From a virus, in the IMG/VR virus record IMGVR_UViG_3300042691_027855, positions 48,425-112,424 of that record: 64,000 nt of DNA. The stretch is one strand, 5' to 3'. This document shows positions 55,627-64,000 of the stretch, piece by piece. Each line of letters starts with the position of its first letter. Position 1 is the first letter of the stretch. A program made the translations under genes and the position numbers. The notes under the pieces were generated by a model. It worked only from the letters and a program-made list of their open reading frames with translations, was not told the DNA's origin and ran no database searches.

Positions 55627-56229
55627 TTACGAAGCCGGGTAGACGTAGTACCATGTAACAGCGACTCTTTTGAATCCGGATGTTACAACTTGGCCTCGGT
55701 GAGGAAAACACCAACTCGAAGGGAAGATCAGTGCATGGCCCGGTTTCGGCTTGTAAACTTCGTCGATGAATTCGGTTCCTCCACCTTCAAAGTCGGAGGT
55801 GAGGTAAAGAACAACAGAAATCGTTCGAAAAAAAGTGTTCTGCGCCCGGTCCCAATTCTGATCGTAATGGAATTTGTATTCCTGGCCAGGCCCGTACTCA
55901 AGAATTTGAATGCCTTCGCGGTGGGATCGAGTTCCTGCAGCGCCAGGGGCGAGAGTATAGCTGACGAGCGAAGGGTGGATTCCCCCGAGGCGGTCTCGGT
56001 ATTCAAGCAGAGCAGTATTTATAGCTTTCCCGACTAAGTCGGTGATCGCAGTTTCTTCCACCAAAGTGAATCCTTCACTCGAGCGAAGAGAAGTGTCCAC
56101 TCGAAAACTTTCACCTGAGAAAACAGTGTTCTTTAAGCGTAAATTCTCTTTACGGTCACAAAATTGATTGACAACGCGCAACTCTTCTTTGCTCAGGGTT
56201 GGAACAACCTGAATAAGTGGGTTTTTCAT
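55627..56229 (-). CDS. Prolyl-4-hydroxylase-like 2OG-Fe(II) oxygenase, 200 aa
   Basis: Iron triad and co-substrate Arg/Lys: EYKFHYDQNW (H-x-D), SWCFPHRGQVV (distal His) and SGFKRVAVTWYYV (Lys/Arg). The strand ISVVLYLTSDFEGGGTEFID and PKPGHALIFPS loop match the P4Hc family. Full length. It sits in the fibre block, near two collagen-like fibres and a third collagen-linker protein, so hydroxylation of fibre prolines is a plausible role (inference). Confidence 0.85.
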   Translation of the reverse strand: MKNPLIQVVPTLSKEELRVVNQFCDRKENLRLKNTVFSGESFRVDTSLRSSEGFTLVEETAITDLVGKAINTALLEYRDRLGGIHPSLVSYTLAPGAAGTRSHREGIQILEYGPGQEYKFHYDQNWDRAQNTFFRTISVVLYLTSDFEGGGTEFIDEVYKPKPGHALIFPSSWCFPHRGQVVTSGFKRVAVTWYYVYPAS

Positions 56230-56255
56230 AAGAGGTGTTTTGATCGTATGTTAGG

Positions 56256-56699
56256 TCAGGAAAGGCCGAGGATTGTCTTGAGGTCGTCGGGAGTAAGGCC
56301 CAGTTTTTCCAGCTTCTCGTGTGGGCTCAAAGTGGTTTCGACGAGAGGTTTGATCTCCGCGTCAACGAGAACCCACCCGTCATCCCAAGTTAATTCTTTT
56401 CCAGGGGGAACTTCGGGTGGAACTTTCTTTGTGTAGCCCCTTGGAGCTTCGGACGGATCAAAGTTTTCGAGACGTTGCGTTGGATCGGAGGTGCGGTAAT
56501 AAACCCCCCTTTTGTCTTTCACAACTTTCCAAGAATCTTCCTGAAAAACGGGAATGCGGCCCGAAGAAAAGCTGGGCGGTTCTTCTTCAGTTGCGTAAGC
56601 GGGAATCAGCCATACGCCTGGAGGGTCCAGGGGGGAGGAATCTGCGATTCCCTCCTCCAAGAAGTGTTTGTAGACTGGGTGATAGTGATAGATTTTCAT
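56256..56699 (-). CDS. Tail-fibre assembly-like protein, 147 aa
   Basis: The layout matches phage fibre chaperones: IYHYHPVYKHFLEEGIADSS near the start, PPGVWLIPAYATEEEPP in the first half, a Trp/Tyr-rich middle with DSWKVVKDKRGVYYR, and a short C-terminal helix. Such proteins help fold the adjacent long fibre. It lies next to the tail-collar gene. Confidence 0.65.
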   Translation of the reverse strand: MKIYHYHPVYKHFLEEGIADSSPLDPPGVWLIPAYATEEEPPSFSSGRIPVFQEDSWKVVKDKRGVYYRTSDPTQRLENFDPSEAPRGYTKKVPPEVPPGKELTWDDGWVLVDAEIKPLVETTLSPHEKLEKLGLTPDDLKTILGLS

Positions 56700-56707
56700 G
56701 GTTATTA

Positions 56708-58408
56708 TCAGAACTTGATGCAGGGGAGAAGTGCAACGTTGCGAGGACGAGTTTCAGTTCCACCGGTAGCATTTATTGCTTGTGAAGTGTTATACGTCTG
56801 CACCGAGTTAGCGCCGCCACCAGCTCGTCCAGTGGATCCGAAGTCGAAACCGTAGGCATATGTGGTATCGTGAGTGTGACTCTCAAAGTCATCCAGCTGA
56901 GAACTACCAAAAACTCGGCCTGGGTCAACTCCACGACCGGCGTCCCAACCTCGAATGAATTCGCCTCTCAAGTCCGGAAGATTGAATGTTGTGCTCCCGT
57001 CCCCATTACCGTAAGTGGTTCCGATAACAGCGAACAAATTACTATAGGTGGTTCGTGAGACAGCCGCTCCGTTACACACAACGTAGCCAATAGGTGCTGT
57101 AGAGGCTGACGACCAAATAACGGTTCCGGTAACTGAACCTCCACCACCGCTGCCACTACCGCTTATGCACATAATGTACGCAAGGGCGTAGTAAGGCGGA
57201 AGGTTTTTGTTGGTTCCAGATTCCCCTGAATCGCCTGTAGTTACAGTACGCTGTAGATTTGCTGCTCTTGAACCTACGCCAATAGTTATTTCAGCGCCAC
57301 TTCCTTGGTCGTCAACAACAAACCTCGCAAAAGACGTTCCAGCCGGGGTAACCGGGTGGTCGTGATTTACGACTACTGCATCTTTAGACCCTCCGATGTC
57401 TGTCGGACTGTAATTACTGCCAGCACCGACAATGAATCTGTCCCGCAAGTCCGGTGTTCCGTTTGTACCGTCGCACAGTTGCCAACCGCCCGGAATGTTT
57501 GAGATCGCCCCGGACCACATGGAAATCAGACCGGTGGGAACGCCCGCAATAGCAACGGTGTTTCCAACAAATCCGACGAAATAATCTCCGGTTGGCGGAG
57601 CAGTCGAGAAGGTTACTTGGCTCAGCGCAGAGTTCCACGAAAATGCTGCCGTGGATTGAACAGCGCCACCGATAAACAAAACTAAATCGTCTGCGGTTAC
57701 GTTGGTGGGCAGCGTTGTTCCGCCCAGGTACGTCAGAGTGAAAGTAACTGTTGAGCCGTTGAAACCACCACTAATGTTATCAAGACGTTCAAGACCACCC
57801 GCGCCAGTTGGCCCTGTGGGACCGGTTGGTCCGGCGGCTACTTGACTCGCAACCCAACCCACAAAGTAATCTCCTGCAGGTGGCGCACTTGTGAACGTAA
57901 CCTGGCTCAGACCAGCGTTCCATGTGAAAGCCGTCCCTGCAAGTTGAATTGCACCGCCAATAAACAGAACTAAATCTTGCTGCAGAACTGTGACAGGAAG
58001 GTTTACTCCAGCAGATGTCAGAGTGAAAGTAGTTTGAGTTCCGTTAAACGAGATACTGTCAATATATTTTGCGTTAAGTGCGCCTGATCCCCCGCCGGAC
58101 CCTGGAGGTCCAACTGGGCCAGGTGTACCAGGAGTACCAGGCGTTCCCGATGGACCGGAGGGACCAGGCGGCCCGGAAGCTCCTGTGCCTCCTGTTGGCC
58201 CCGGTGCTCCCGGAGGGCCTGGCGGTCCTGCCGGGGGAACAAGTTGCCAGCTTCGCACACCCGCCGCCGTACTAACTAACCCGTAGCCATCAACTGGCGG
58301 AACTCCAAGGTTGGGCTCTGTGTCGGCCAAACCAAGAATTTCGTAACGAGTAGCGTTCGCTAAAGTTGGGGGAACGGGAATTACCCTTCCATCGAAAAAT
58401 CCTGCCAT
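56708..58408 (-). CDS. Tail-collar fibre with collagen-like segment, 566 aa
   Basis: N-terminal domain, then about 15 G-x-y triplets ([19 protein letters not shown]), a repeated pair of ~100-aa domains ([20 protein letters not shown] and [20 protein letters not shown]) and two tail-collar domains ([36 protein letters not shown] with [13 protein letters not shown]). Chimeric fibre that docks receptor tips at the collar. Confidence 0.8.
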   Translation of the reverse strand: MAGFFDGRVIPVPPTLANATRYEILGLADTEPNLGVPPVDGYGLVSTAAGVRSWQLVPPAGPPGPPGAPGPTGGTGASGPPGPSGPSGTPGTPGTPGPVGPPGSGGGSGALNAKYIDSISFNGTQTTFTLTSAGVNLPVTVLQQDLVLFIGGAIQLAGTAFTWNAGLSQVTFTSAPPAGDYFVGWVASQVAAGPTGPTGPTGAGGLERLDNISGGFNGSTVTFTLTYLGGTTLPTNVTADDLVLFIGGAVQSTAAFSWNSALSQVTFSTAPPTGDYFVGFVGNTVAIAGVPTGLISMWSGAISNIPGGWQLCDGTNGTPDLRDRFIVGAGSNYSPTDIGGSKDAVVVNHDHPVTPAGTSFARFVVDDQGSGAEITIGVGSRAANLQRTVTTGDSGESGTNKNLPPYYALAYIMCISGSGSGGGGSVTGTVIWSSASTAPIGYVVCNGAAVSRTTYSNLFAVIGTTYGNGDGSTTFNLPDLRGEFIRGWDAGRGVDPGRVFGSSQLDDFESHTHDTTYAYGFDFGSTGRAGGGANSVQTYNTSQAINATGGTETRPRNVALLPCIKF

Positions 58409-58411
58409 GGC

Positions 58412-58747
58412 TTAGATCAGCGTTTCAAGGACACTTAAAGTAAATTTGATGTTTGTGGTTGTTCCGACGATCGAGAGAGTGTCCCCGGTCTGAAGAACAA
58501 GTTTGCCAGCGGTTCCGCCCGACGCAATCAAAACTTCCTGGGAGGGAATCGCATAGTTGAAAACTATGGGATGCACAGTTGAGTTCCGAACAAGCCTCAT
58601 CGAGAAGTTTTGAGCGGCGGGGTCTGTGTTAACAGCTTGCGCTGTCAGAACAATCGCGTTGTAACCAGTGGGCGCGGTGTAAACGTTCACTGCCGAAGTA
58701 GGAACATCGACGGGAATCGTCTTAAAGACTGTTAATGGAAGTGCCAT
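58412..58747 (-). CDS. Small virion beta protein, 111 aa
   Basis: Jelly-roll-like, Thr/Val/Ala-rich (NVYTAPTGYNAIVLTAQAVN, ASGGTAGKLVLQTGDTLSIV), resembling the 52170-52538 protein. Tight spacing to both neighbours (about 4 nt). Confidence 0.55.
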   Translation of the reverse strand: MALPLTVFKTIPVDVPTSAVNVYTAPTGYNAIVLTAQAVNTDPAAQNFSMRLVRNSTVHPIVFNYAIPSQEVLIASGGTAGKLVLQTGDTLSIVGTTTNIKFTLSVLETLI

Positions 58748-58751
58748 GTTA

Positions 58752-60995
58752 TCAGGAGAGGGCGAGGATGTAAGGAATCACGATGGCCAGGATCGACTTT
58801 CTAAACGCTTGGCCAGAGATTGTTCCAGTGTTTTGGTTAATTACTAGGTCTTCGCCAACGCGGAAGTCACCAAGTTGGTCCGTGCTAGTAATGGCAACGC
58901 GACCGCCGTTGATTTGAATGACTTCGTTAGCTTGGATGGCAGTTCCACCTGTAAAGGGAATAGCAGTGTTGATGTCGGTTCCGCTACCCACGTATTCCAT
59001 ACAGTGGGAGTTCGCAATGATCCGGCTAACACGCCAGAAGTTTACGGTGTCGCCAACTGAAGGTGTGTACGGGAGGTTTTCTTGAATCGCGATCGAAACC
59101 GTATCCGTAATGCTGTCGTAAGGTTCTGTGACTCCGGCAACGGTGTAATACACAGGGTTTTTCACTGCCGTTGCAGTTGCTCCGACACCGCCTCCCCCGG
59201 TAATCGTGACGACAATCGTGTCTGAAGCTGTGTAGTTCTGACCAGAAGAAGCAACCTCGATATCAATCAGTTGGTTGTTCTTAATTACCGCGATACCTTG
59301 GGCCTGAATTGCATTCGGACCCGTTCCAATCGACACAGTGACAGTCGGGGTGCTTGTAAAACCACTGCCCGGATTCGTAATCTCGAAACCAGACACATTA
59401 TAGTAAAGCTCACCAACCGTAATCACCTGCCCCACGTAAGGAATCTGATTCGTTGTCAGGTTTTCTAGGCTGAACACACTGTTGTTAACTGTCGCGGCAC
59501 TCGCCAGCTCACCGGATTGCTCCAGTGGTCCCGTGCCATCTGCGTACATTGCGTAGTTTCCAAAGTCAGAGTTACTGTTGGTAACGCTAACTGTTCCACC
59601 GGTTTCTGCCAACACGGACTTATCCGCGCAGATCGTGAACATACTCACGACTTGGCAGTAACCTTTGTTGTAAACTTTGACGCCTAAGCCATCAGGATTG
59701 TACTGAGTGAAGCTGTCGAGAACCATGCTTCGCAGGCCGCCCGCTTTGCTACCGTCAACGTTGAGGCCAATGCTGTTGGTAACGAAGTTTGTGCAGTTCT
59801 GAACGTAAGGGCTCTGTGTGATATACAACGGCGAGCCAGGTGTGTTGATATCAGGCGCACCGGGCTTGAAGGACATAATCCCGTACCCTTGGATTTGTTC
59901 CAGCGGGTTCAAGGGGTTCGGGATCTTGTTTACTTCCCCTAAGAAGGAAAAGTTCTGAACATAACAACCGTTAAGAACGTGGAACAGATCGTTGTTCGGG
60001 TTCAGAAGGGTGATGGTCGTGTCGCGTAGGTCTGCTCCAACAATCGAGACGTCCGTGTAAGGGAACACCAGAGGGTTTTGCTCTTCGTAGTTACCCGCAG
60101 AAACCCGAATTTGAGTACCTACCTCAGCCAGTGCCAAGGCGCTCTTGATTGTTCTCTTCGCTGTTTGCGGACTCGTTCCGTCATTCCCGTCATTCCCGTT
60201 CACGTCAACCCACAGGGTATTTGAGATCGGTGTGATTCCCCTCCACCGAACACCGTCAAATACTTTCAATCCAGGGGCATTCGGGTTGTAGGTGTCTAGC
60301 CACTGCTCTCCAACCGAATTTCCACCCGTGCCGCTGCTTTCGATAACACCGGCAGGCGGAACCGGGAACACGGTGTAACTTCCCGGCGTAACCAGACTGA
60401 CTGAGGTAACCGAAGTTCCAGACACAGTCTGAACTTGAAGAACCGCAGGAATGCCAGTGCCACCCGAAAGGGTTAGAATATTTCCTACGAAGTAGTTCGT
60501 CCCACCAAAACTTACAGCGGCGGAGGTAACTCCTCCAGTCAAATTGAATGTTGCCCCAGAGCCTGAGCCCCCGGAGACAATTACAGGAGAAACAGGGAAG
60601 ACTGAGTAGTTGCCTGCGTTCAGAAGGGTGACGGAAGTGATTTCACCTGCGGAAACCCCTGTAACCTCAAGCGTAGCGGCAGTACCCGATCCCCCAATAA
60701 CGGTAAGAACATCGTTAACGGCGTAAGTTGTTCCTCCGTCCTCAACAGAAACTGCTGTAACAGCTCCCACCAGAAGAAATTGCGCCCCAGAGCCGGAAAT
60801 ACCCGAGTTCGGAGCTTCCGGGCCAACTGAAGTGGGACCTACTTTGAACAGGTTGTTCGCAGAATCCGAGAAGAACAGCCCCGGCTCAAACTCGTTGATG
60901 TTGACGGCGGGCTGACCTTCCAGCAGAAAGGCAGCGTCTGGCCTCTGTCGGAAAGCTTTTGAACGTAGTAATTGAATTGGGATCGAATTGGCCAT
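58752..60995 (-). CDS. Beta-helix tail spike/fibre, 747 aa
   Basis: N-terminal attachment module (IQLLRSKAFRQRPDAAFLLE), followed by two-fold repeats of a ~50-aa motif (SVEDGGTTYAVNDVLTVIGG and AVSFGGTNYFVGNILTLSGG), then a right-handed beta-helix (VDVNGNDGNDGTSPQTAKRT, DVSIVGADLRDTTITLLNP, with pectate-lyase-like strand turns). Possible polysaccharide-binding or cleaving spike; catalytic residues not identified. Confidence 0.7.
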   Translation of the reverse strand: MANSIPIQLLRSKAFRQRPDAAFLLEGQPAVNINEFEPGLFFSDSANNLFKVGPTSVGPEAPNSGISGSGAQFLLVGAVTAVSVEDGGTTYAVNDVLTVIGGSGTAATLEVTGVSAGEITSVTLLNAGNYSVFPVSPVIVSGGSGSGATFNLTGGVTSAAVSFGGTNYFVGNILTLSGGTGIPAVLQVQTVSGTSVTSVSLVTPGSYTVFPVPPAGVIESSGTGGNSVGEQWLDTYNPNAPGLKVFDGVRWRGITPISNTLWVDVNGNDGNDGTSPQTAKRTIKSALALAEVGTQIRVSAGNYEEQNPLVFPYTDVSIVGADLRDTTITLLNPNNDLFHVLNGCYVQNFSFLGEVNKIPNPLNPLEQIQGYGIMSFKPGAPDINTPGSPLYITQSPYVQNCTNFVTNSIGLNVDGSKAGGLRSMVLDSFTQYNPDGLGVKVYNKGYCQVVSMFTICADKSVLAETGGTVSVTNSNSDFGNYAMYADGTGPLEQSGELASAATVNNSVFSLENLTTNQIPYVGQVITVGELYYNVSGFEITNPGSGFTSTPTVTVSIGTGPNAIQAQGIAVIKNNQLIDIEVASSGQNYTASDTIVVTITGGGGVGATATAVKNPVYYTVAGVTEPYDSITDTVSIAIQENLPYTPSVGDTVNFWRVSRIIANSHCMEYVGSGTDINTAIPFTGGTAIQANEVIQINGGRVAITSTDQLGDFRVGEDLVINQNTGTISGQAFRKSILAIVIPYILALS

Positions 60996-61046
60996 TACTT
61001 ATGCTGACTAAGTTTCGAAAGGGAAGTTGTTTAGAAATATAGTAAG

Positions 61047-61054
61047 TTTTACCC
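61047..61054 (-). promoter_or_regulatory. GGGTAAAA block before spike gene
   Basis: 52 nt upstream of the ATG at 60995, at the stop of the 128-aa gene. Confidence 0.5.
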
Positions 61055-61056
61055 TG

Positions 61057-61443
61057 TCAGTCCTGGCTCAGAGTGCCTGTCGCGCTATTCACATCGAAAC
61101 CATTCCCAAGAATTAGAAGTCCTTGGGCTGTCTTCACATAGTACGGAATCGTGTTGGTTCCTGTGCCAATTTGCAGATTGTTTCCTTCTACCACTCCAAT
61201 GCCGTTGCCGATGTCCAGATGCCCAGAGTAACTGGCAAGGTTGGACGTCTCAGCTGAGGGGTAAACCGTAGGAGAACCAGTTACTTGGAGTTTTCCATCA
61301 GAGGTGACAGACAATCCGCTTGTCGTCATAACTTTCATATCCCAGTAAGGACCCTTCACGATGTACTCCTCGGGTACGTTAGGGACTGTCGGCGAAGGGT
61401 TGGGAATAGGATCTGAGAAAGGAGGGGGAGTTGGTAAAGACAT
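61057..61443 (-). CDS. Small fibre-associated protein, 128 aa
   Basis: Pro-rich start (PTPPPFSDPIPNPSPTVPNV), then a beta region with SVTSDGKLQVTGS (a strand turn also seen in fibre proteins) and a short hydrophobic C-terminus. Role unknown; likely virion component. Confidence 0.5.
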   Translation of the reverse strand: MSLPTPPPFSDPIPNPSPTVPNVPEEYIVKGPYWDMKVMTTSGLSVTSDGKLQVTGSPTVYPSAETSNLASYSGHLDIGNGIGVVEGNNLQIGTGTNTIPYYVKTAQGLLILGNGFDVNSATGTLSQD

Positions 61444-61470
61444 TTGGGTCTCAAAACGGCCTATGCAAGG

Positions 61471-61478
61471 TTTTACCC
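61471..61478 (-). promoter_or_regulatory. GGGTAAAA block before 128-aa gene
   Basis: 28 nt upstream of the ATG at 61443. Confidence 0.55.
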
Positions 61479-61487
61479 TTTAATCAC

Positions 61488-63842
61488 TCACTGAGAAAGT
61501 TGTTGGTTCGCGGGATTGACCAGGGGGTTGACATCTTCGTAGAACCTTCCCGTCAAAGCCTGACGTTGCGGGCCAAACAGAACGATTTCCCCTCGGTTGC
61601 TTACTCCAGTGATCGTAACTTTACCGCCCCACAGAACAGTCGACTGATAGTCGGCGGAAAGTTTTCTGGACAACTCGTTATTCTGGAACTTGGGTAGGCC
61701 ACGGGAGTAGTTTAAGTATCCGGTGAAGGCCCAAGTATGAGTGTTGGCAATAATCGTTGAAGGACTGTTGAACTCGAGTGGCCAGCGCTCGGTAACCAGA
61801 GCGTACCCTTGGGCGGGGGTCAACGGAATGGACGTAATTGCCAGAGTTCTGTCGCCCCAGTACATTGGACCAAGATACGGAAGAATCTCCTCGTTCGAGT
61901 AACCCATGATCTCGAAGAAACGAAGAACGGCTTGCTTCGTGTTGCTCCAGATCGGGTCGTAAATTTCTGGGCTCGGTGTTTTGTTTGTTTCGCAAACAAT
62001 CACAGATGTGCCTGACGGCCAATTCTGATTCTCCGCAGAAGGGTTCGGGTAGTAACTGTTGGTTCGATTTAGGCGAATCGCTTTCAAGGTTGACCCGGAA
62101 ACGTCAATCACCTGCATGTACTCAAAATTGCCCCCTCCAACAAGTTGGATGATCGAAACTTCTTCCTCAGGGTTCGGAATAACCGAGGCATTTGCCACTG
62201 AAAACTGAACAACCGCAGGCCGATATCTTGTTGTGGCCCCGGCTGATAGAGAAGTCTGAATAACAGTTAGGCCGCCGCTAGTTTGAGTTGTAGATCCATT
62301 AGGAATGTCGCTTAGACAGATTCCTAGGCTCGGAGAACCATCATCTCCGTCAAAATAAGATTGAACACTGTAGGAAGGATAGGGGTAGGTTGACCCTCGG
62401 AAATAAGTGTCCGTCTCCGAGTACACATCTCCCTCGATGTACACATCTGGAGCATAACTTCCTTGGTAAGTGGTGGAGATTCGTTCCTGTCGCTCAGTAA
62501 CGCTCGTATCCACAAACGGTGAGCAAGATTCGGTGGGGGCAAGTTTCAACGGACCTGCGCTTGGTCGGAAGTTGTTCGCACTCCCGTAGTAAAGATTGTC
62601 CCAAATGTTATTTTCCGCCGTGTACCAGTTTCTCTCTTGGTAAGTCACAATCGTACCGGTGGAGTTATCAAACTCCTGCTTCCAGGGTCTGGCGTAGTCC
62701 GAAACGGTGGCGGTGAAGTAGTAGTTTACGTTCTCGTTGCTGTCCCCAATTACGTAGTTGAATTGCGGCGACTCCGCCAAAGCTGCGGTAAATACGTGGT
62801 CCACGGTGAAGATTCTTCCCCATCCCCCCAACACGCCTGGGTCGAATTGAACGTTGGGGCGGAGAGTTCCAGGGTTGATCGCTTGGTTGGTTTGGTTGAG
62901 GCGAAGAACTGAACCTACCTGGGGAGGAATAACGGTTGGATATGTGTTCGACACTTTGAAGCTATAGGCCCGGTCAAACTCCGGACGGGGATCAACAAAT
63001 CGACGAATATAGGGAACTTCCAGCTCAGTTACAGCCGCCGCCAAAGGAATGCTGCTGTCGGATGCTCTCAACCTCAGGGTTGAAGTGAGGCCGCACGATC
63101 CGGGGGTCGAAATTACTGTTGGTCCGCCGTCTGTTGCAAAGAAACCTCGATAAGTTTGCCCGTTGGTCGAGTTTCTTACCCAAACAGCACTTCCGGGGTT
63201 GAGTGAGTACGGCAGAAGATAGCAAGGAGAAAACTCCGAACTGAGCTCAATCAATTGAATGCCCGGATCCAGCACCGGGTCAATGGTGACCGAGACTACT
63301 TTCGCCCCAAGGGAGAGAATTTGTTTGTTCTGGTCCGACACAACTTGAGACTCTGTGAGCGCAAGAGGCCGTTGAATGCCTTCGAACAGGAAACCGGTTT
63401 GGTTGGCATCTGCACCACCGACAGTGTTGATTCCGAAGAACCCTTCGGATTTGATCGCAACTGACCCGAAGTTGCTCGTGCTGTTTGTAAGGGAGACGAA
63501 TCCTCCGTTCAAAGCCCACGTGCCCACTGCGCAACCAATCGTGTAAATCGACTGAAGTTGGCCGTATGCACCATCTCGAATTCTAAACCCGAAGTGACGG
63601 AAGTCCACCTCTGTGTTAACAATGCCAATACTTTCGTTGCTTTCCGTAACTTGATTTTGGTAGTAGTAACGAATGTTCTTAATCTGAGTTCTGTTGAGAA
63701 GGTCGAGTTGAGCCTCTACTGAAACTGCATCGATTGTTGAAGGACGCTCGTTCAGCGGAAGTGAAAGGTACGTTGCTCTTGCGAGAGACCACCACTTTTG
63801 TTCCGAAATGTTTGTGATCGGGTTGAGCAGAGTCGTGTAAAT
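61488..63842 (-). CDS. Large tail protein downstream of an in-frame TAA
   Basis: About 785 codons from the TAA at 63843-63845 to the stop at 61488. The first 78 codons after the TAA have no ATG, GTG or TTG; the first usual start is the GTG at 63606-63608 (706 aa). Yet those codons look coding (for example EQKWWSLARATYLSLPLNER). The body is beta-rich with Tyr/Asn loops and a GFFGINTVGGADANQTGFLF stretch, resembling a beta-helix tail spike or baseplate-wedge protein. It is best read as the second part of one gene broken by TAA. Confidence 0.6.
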   Translation of the reverse strand: MYTTLLNPITNISEQKWWSLARATYLSLPLNERPSTIDAVSVEAQLDLLNRTQIKNIRYYYQNQVTESNESIGIVNTEVDFRHFGFRIRDGAYGQLQSIYTIGCAVGTWALNGGFVSLTNSTSNFGSVAIKSEGFFGINTVGGADANQTGFLFEGIQRPLALTESQVVSDQNKQILSLGAKVVSVTIDPVLDPGIQLIELSSEFSPCYLLPYSLNPGSAVWVRNSTNGQTYRGFFATDGGPTVISTPGSCGLTSTLRLRASDSSIPLAAAVTELEVPYIRRFVDPRPEFDRAYSFKVSNTYPTVIPPQVGSVLRLNQTNQAINPGTLRPNVQFDPGVLGGWGRIFTVDHVFTAALAESPQFNYVIGDSNENVNYYFTATVSDYARPWKQEFDNSTGTIVTYQERNWYTAENNIWDNLYYGSANNFRPSAGPLKLAPTESCSPFVDTSVTERQERISTTYQGSYAPDVYIEGDVYSETDTYFRGSTYPYPSYSVQSYFDGDDGSPSLGICLSDIPNGSTTQTSGGLTVIQTSLSAGATTRYRPAVVQFSVANASVIPNPEEEVSIIQLVGGGNFEYMQVIDVSGSTLKAIRLNRTNSYYPNPSAENQNWPSGTSVIVCETNKTPSPEIYDPIWSNTKQAVLRFFEIMGYSNEEILPYLGPMYWGDRTLAITSIPLTPAQGYALVTERWPLEFNSPSTIIANTHTWAFTGYLNYSRGLPKFQNNELSRKLSADYQSTVLWGGKVTITGVSNRGEIVLFGPQRQALTGRFYEDVNPLVNPANQQLSQ

Positions 63843-64000
63843 TTAGTACGCCGCCGGATCGTTCTGCAATGAAACGCAAGTGCATTCGTTTGCGATGAGA
63901 GACCTGAATCCTTGAATCTGGTTACCAATTACCTCGCCCCAGCACATGCCGTAATCGGAACGAACGTTTACGCTGTTCGCGTAAGCTGAGGAGTTGCTGG
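63843..64000 (-). pseudogene. C-terminal part of gene cut by in-frame TAA (partial)
   Basis: Enters from the right window edge in the same frame as 61488-63842 and ends at TAA 63843-63845. The visible 51 residues (RSDYGMCWGEVIGNQIQGFR and so on) have the short strand/turn rhythm of a beta-helix, continuous in character with the frame beyond the stop. Its N-terminus is outside the window. Confidence 0.5.

Overview
This window is part of a large tailed cyanophage genome, most likely a myovirus-type phage of Synechococcus-like hosts. The evidence is a full-length psbA (photosystem II D1), a high-light-inducible (hli) protein gene, speD, a MazG-type pyrophosphohydrolase gene, nrdA/nrdB, thyX, a tape-measure gene, many tail-fibre genes and a tRNA array. 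Apart from one gene (48439..49191) everything is on the minus strand, packed with ATGA, TGATG and TAATG stop/start overlaps. The phage identity is inferred from gene content only; no search was run.

Layout, low to high coordinate (transcription runs high to low). 1..71 is the start of a secreted protein. 387..4038 is an array of 25 recognisable tRNAs whose anticodons cover all 20 amino acids, ending at a terminator (246..268) and led by three tandem promoters in a repeat region (4256..4598). 4.6-7.6 kb holds small unknown genes, an AbrB-like protein and a Dps/ferritin-like protein. 7.4-15.4 kb is a first tail-fibre/adhesin block. 15.4-18.6 kb holds tiny membrane and DUF4278-type genes, a 2OG-Fe(II) oxygenase, a glycosyltransferase and psbA. 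18.7-23.2 kb is an accessory block with a kinase-like protein, an L,D-transpeptidase, a DUF1003 protein and several proteins sharing a short GFSxExLxEVxxML element. 23.2-37.6 kb is the nucleotide/DNA/regulation region: an NblA-like protein, two sigma-70-family factors, NrdA with a built-in glutaredoxin, NrdB, hli, SpeD, dCMP deaminase, MazG, a homing endonuclease, a primase/helicase-like ATPase and a candidate ssDNA-binding protein. 37.6-45 kb carries tail genes including a tape measure with a peptidase domain. 45-49.2 kb is a second nucleic-acid block (5'-3' exonuclease, ThyX, DnaQ-like exonuclease and the lone plus-strand gene). 49.2-64 kb is a second fibre block with collagen-like proteins, a prolyl-4-hydroxylase-like enzyme, tail-collar proteins, fibre chaperone-like proteins and a large protein interrupted by an in-frame TAA.

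Two promoter-like signals divide the genome. Metabolic, early and tRNA units are preceded by GTTTAC-N16/18-TATA(A/C/G)T boxes. Structural and accessory genes are preceded instead by an invariant GGGTAAAA block, mostly 20-70 nt upstream of the start. With two sigma-family genes in the window, a two-tier transcription programme is a reasonable inference. The metabolic genes together support photosynthesis during infection, dNTP synthesis and polyamine production.
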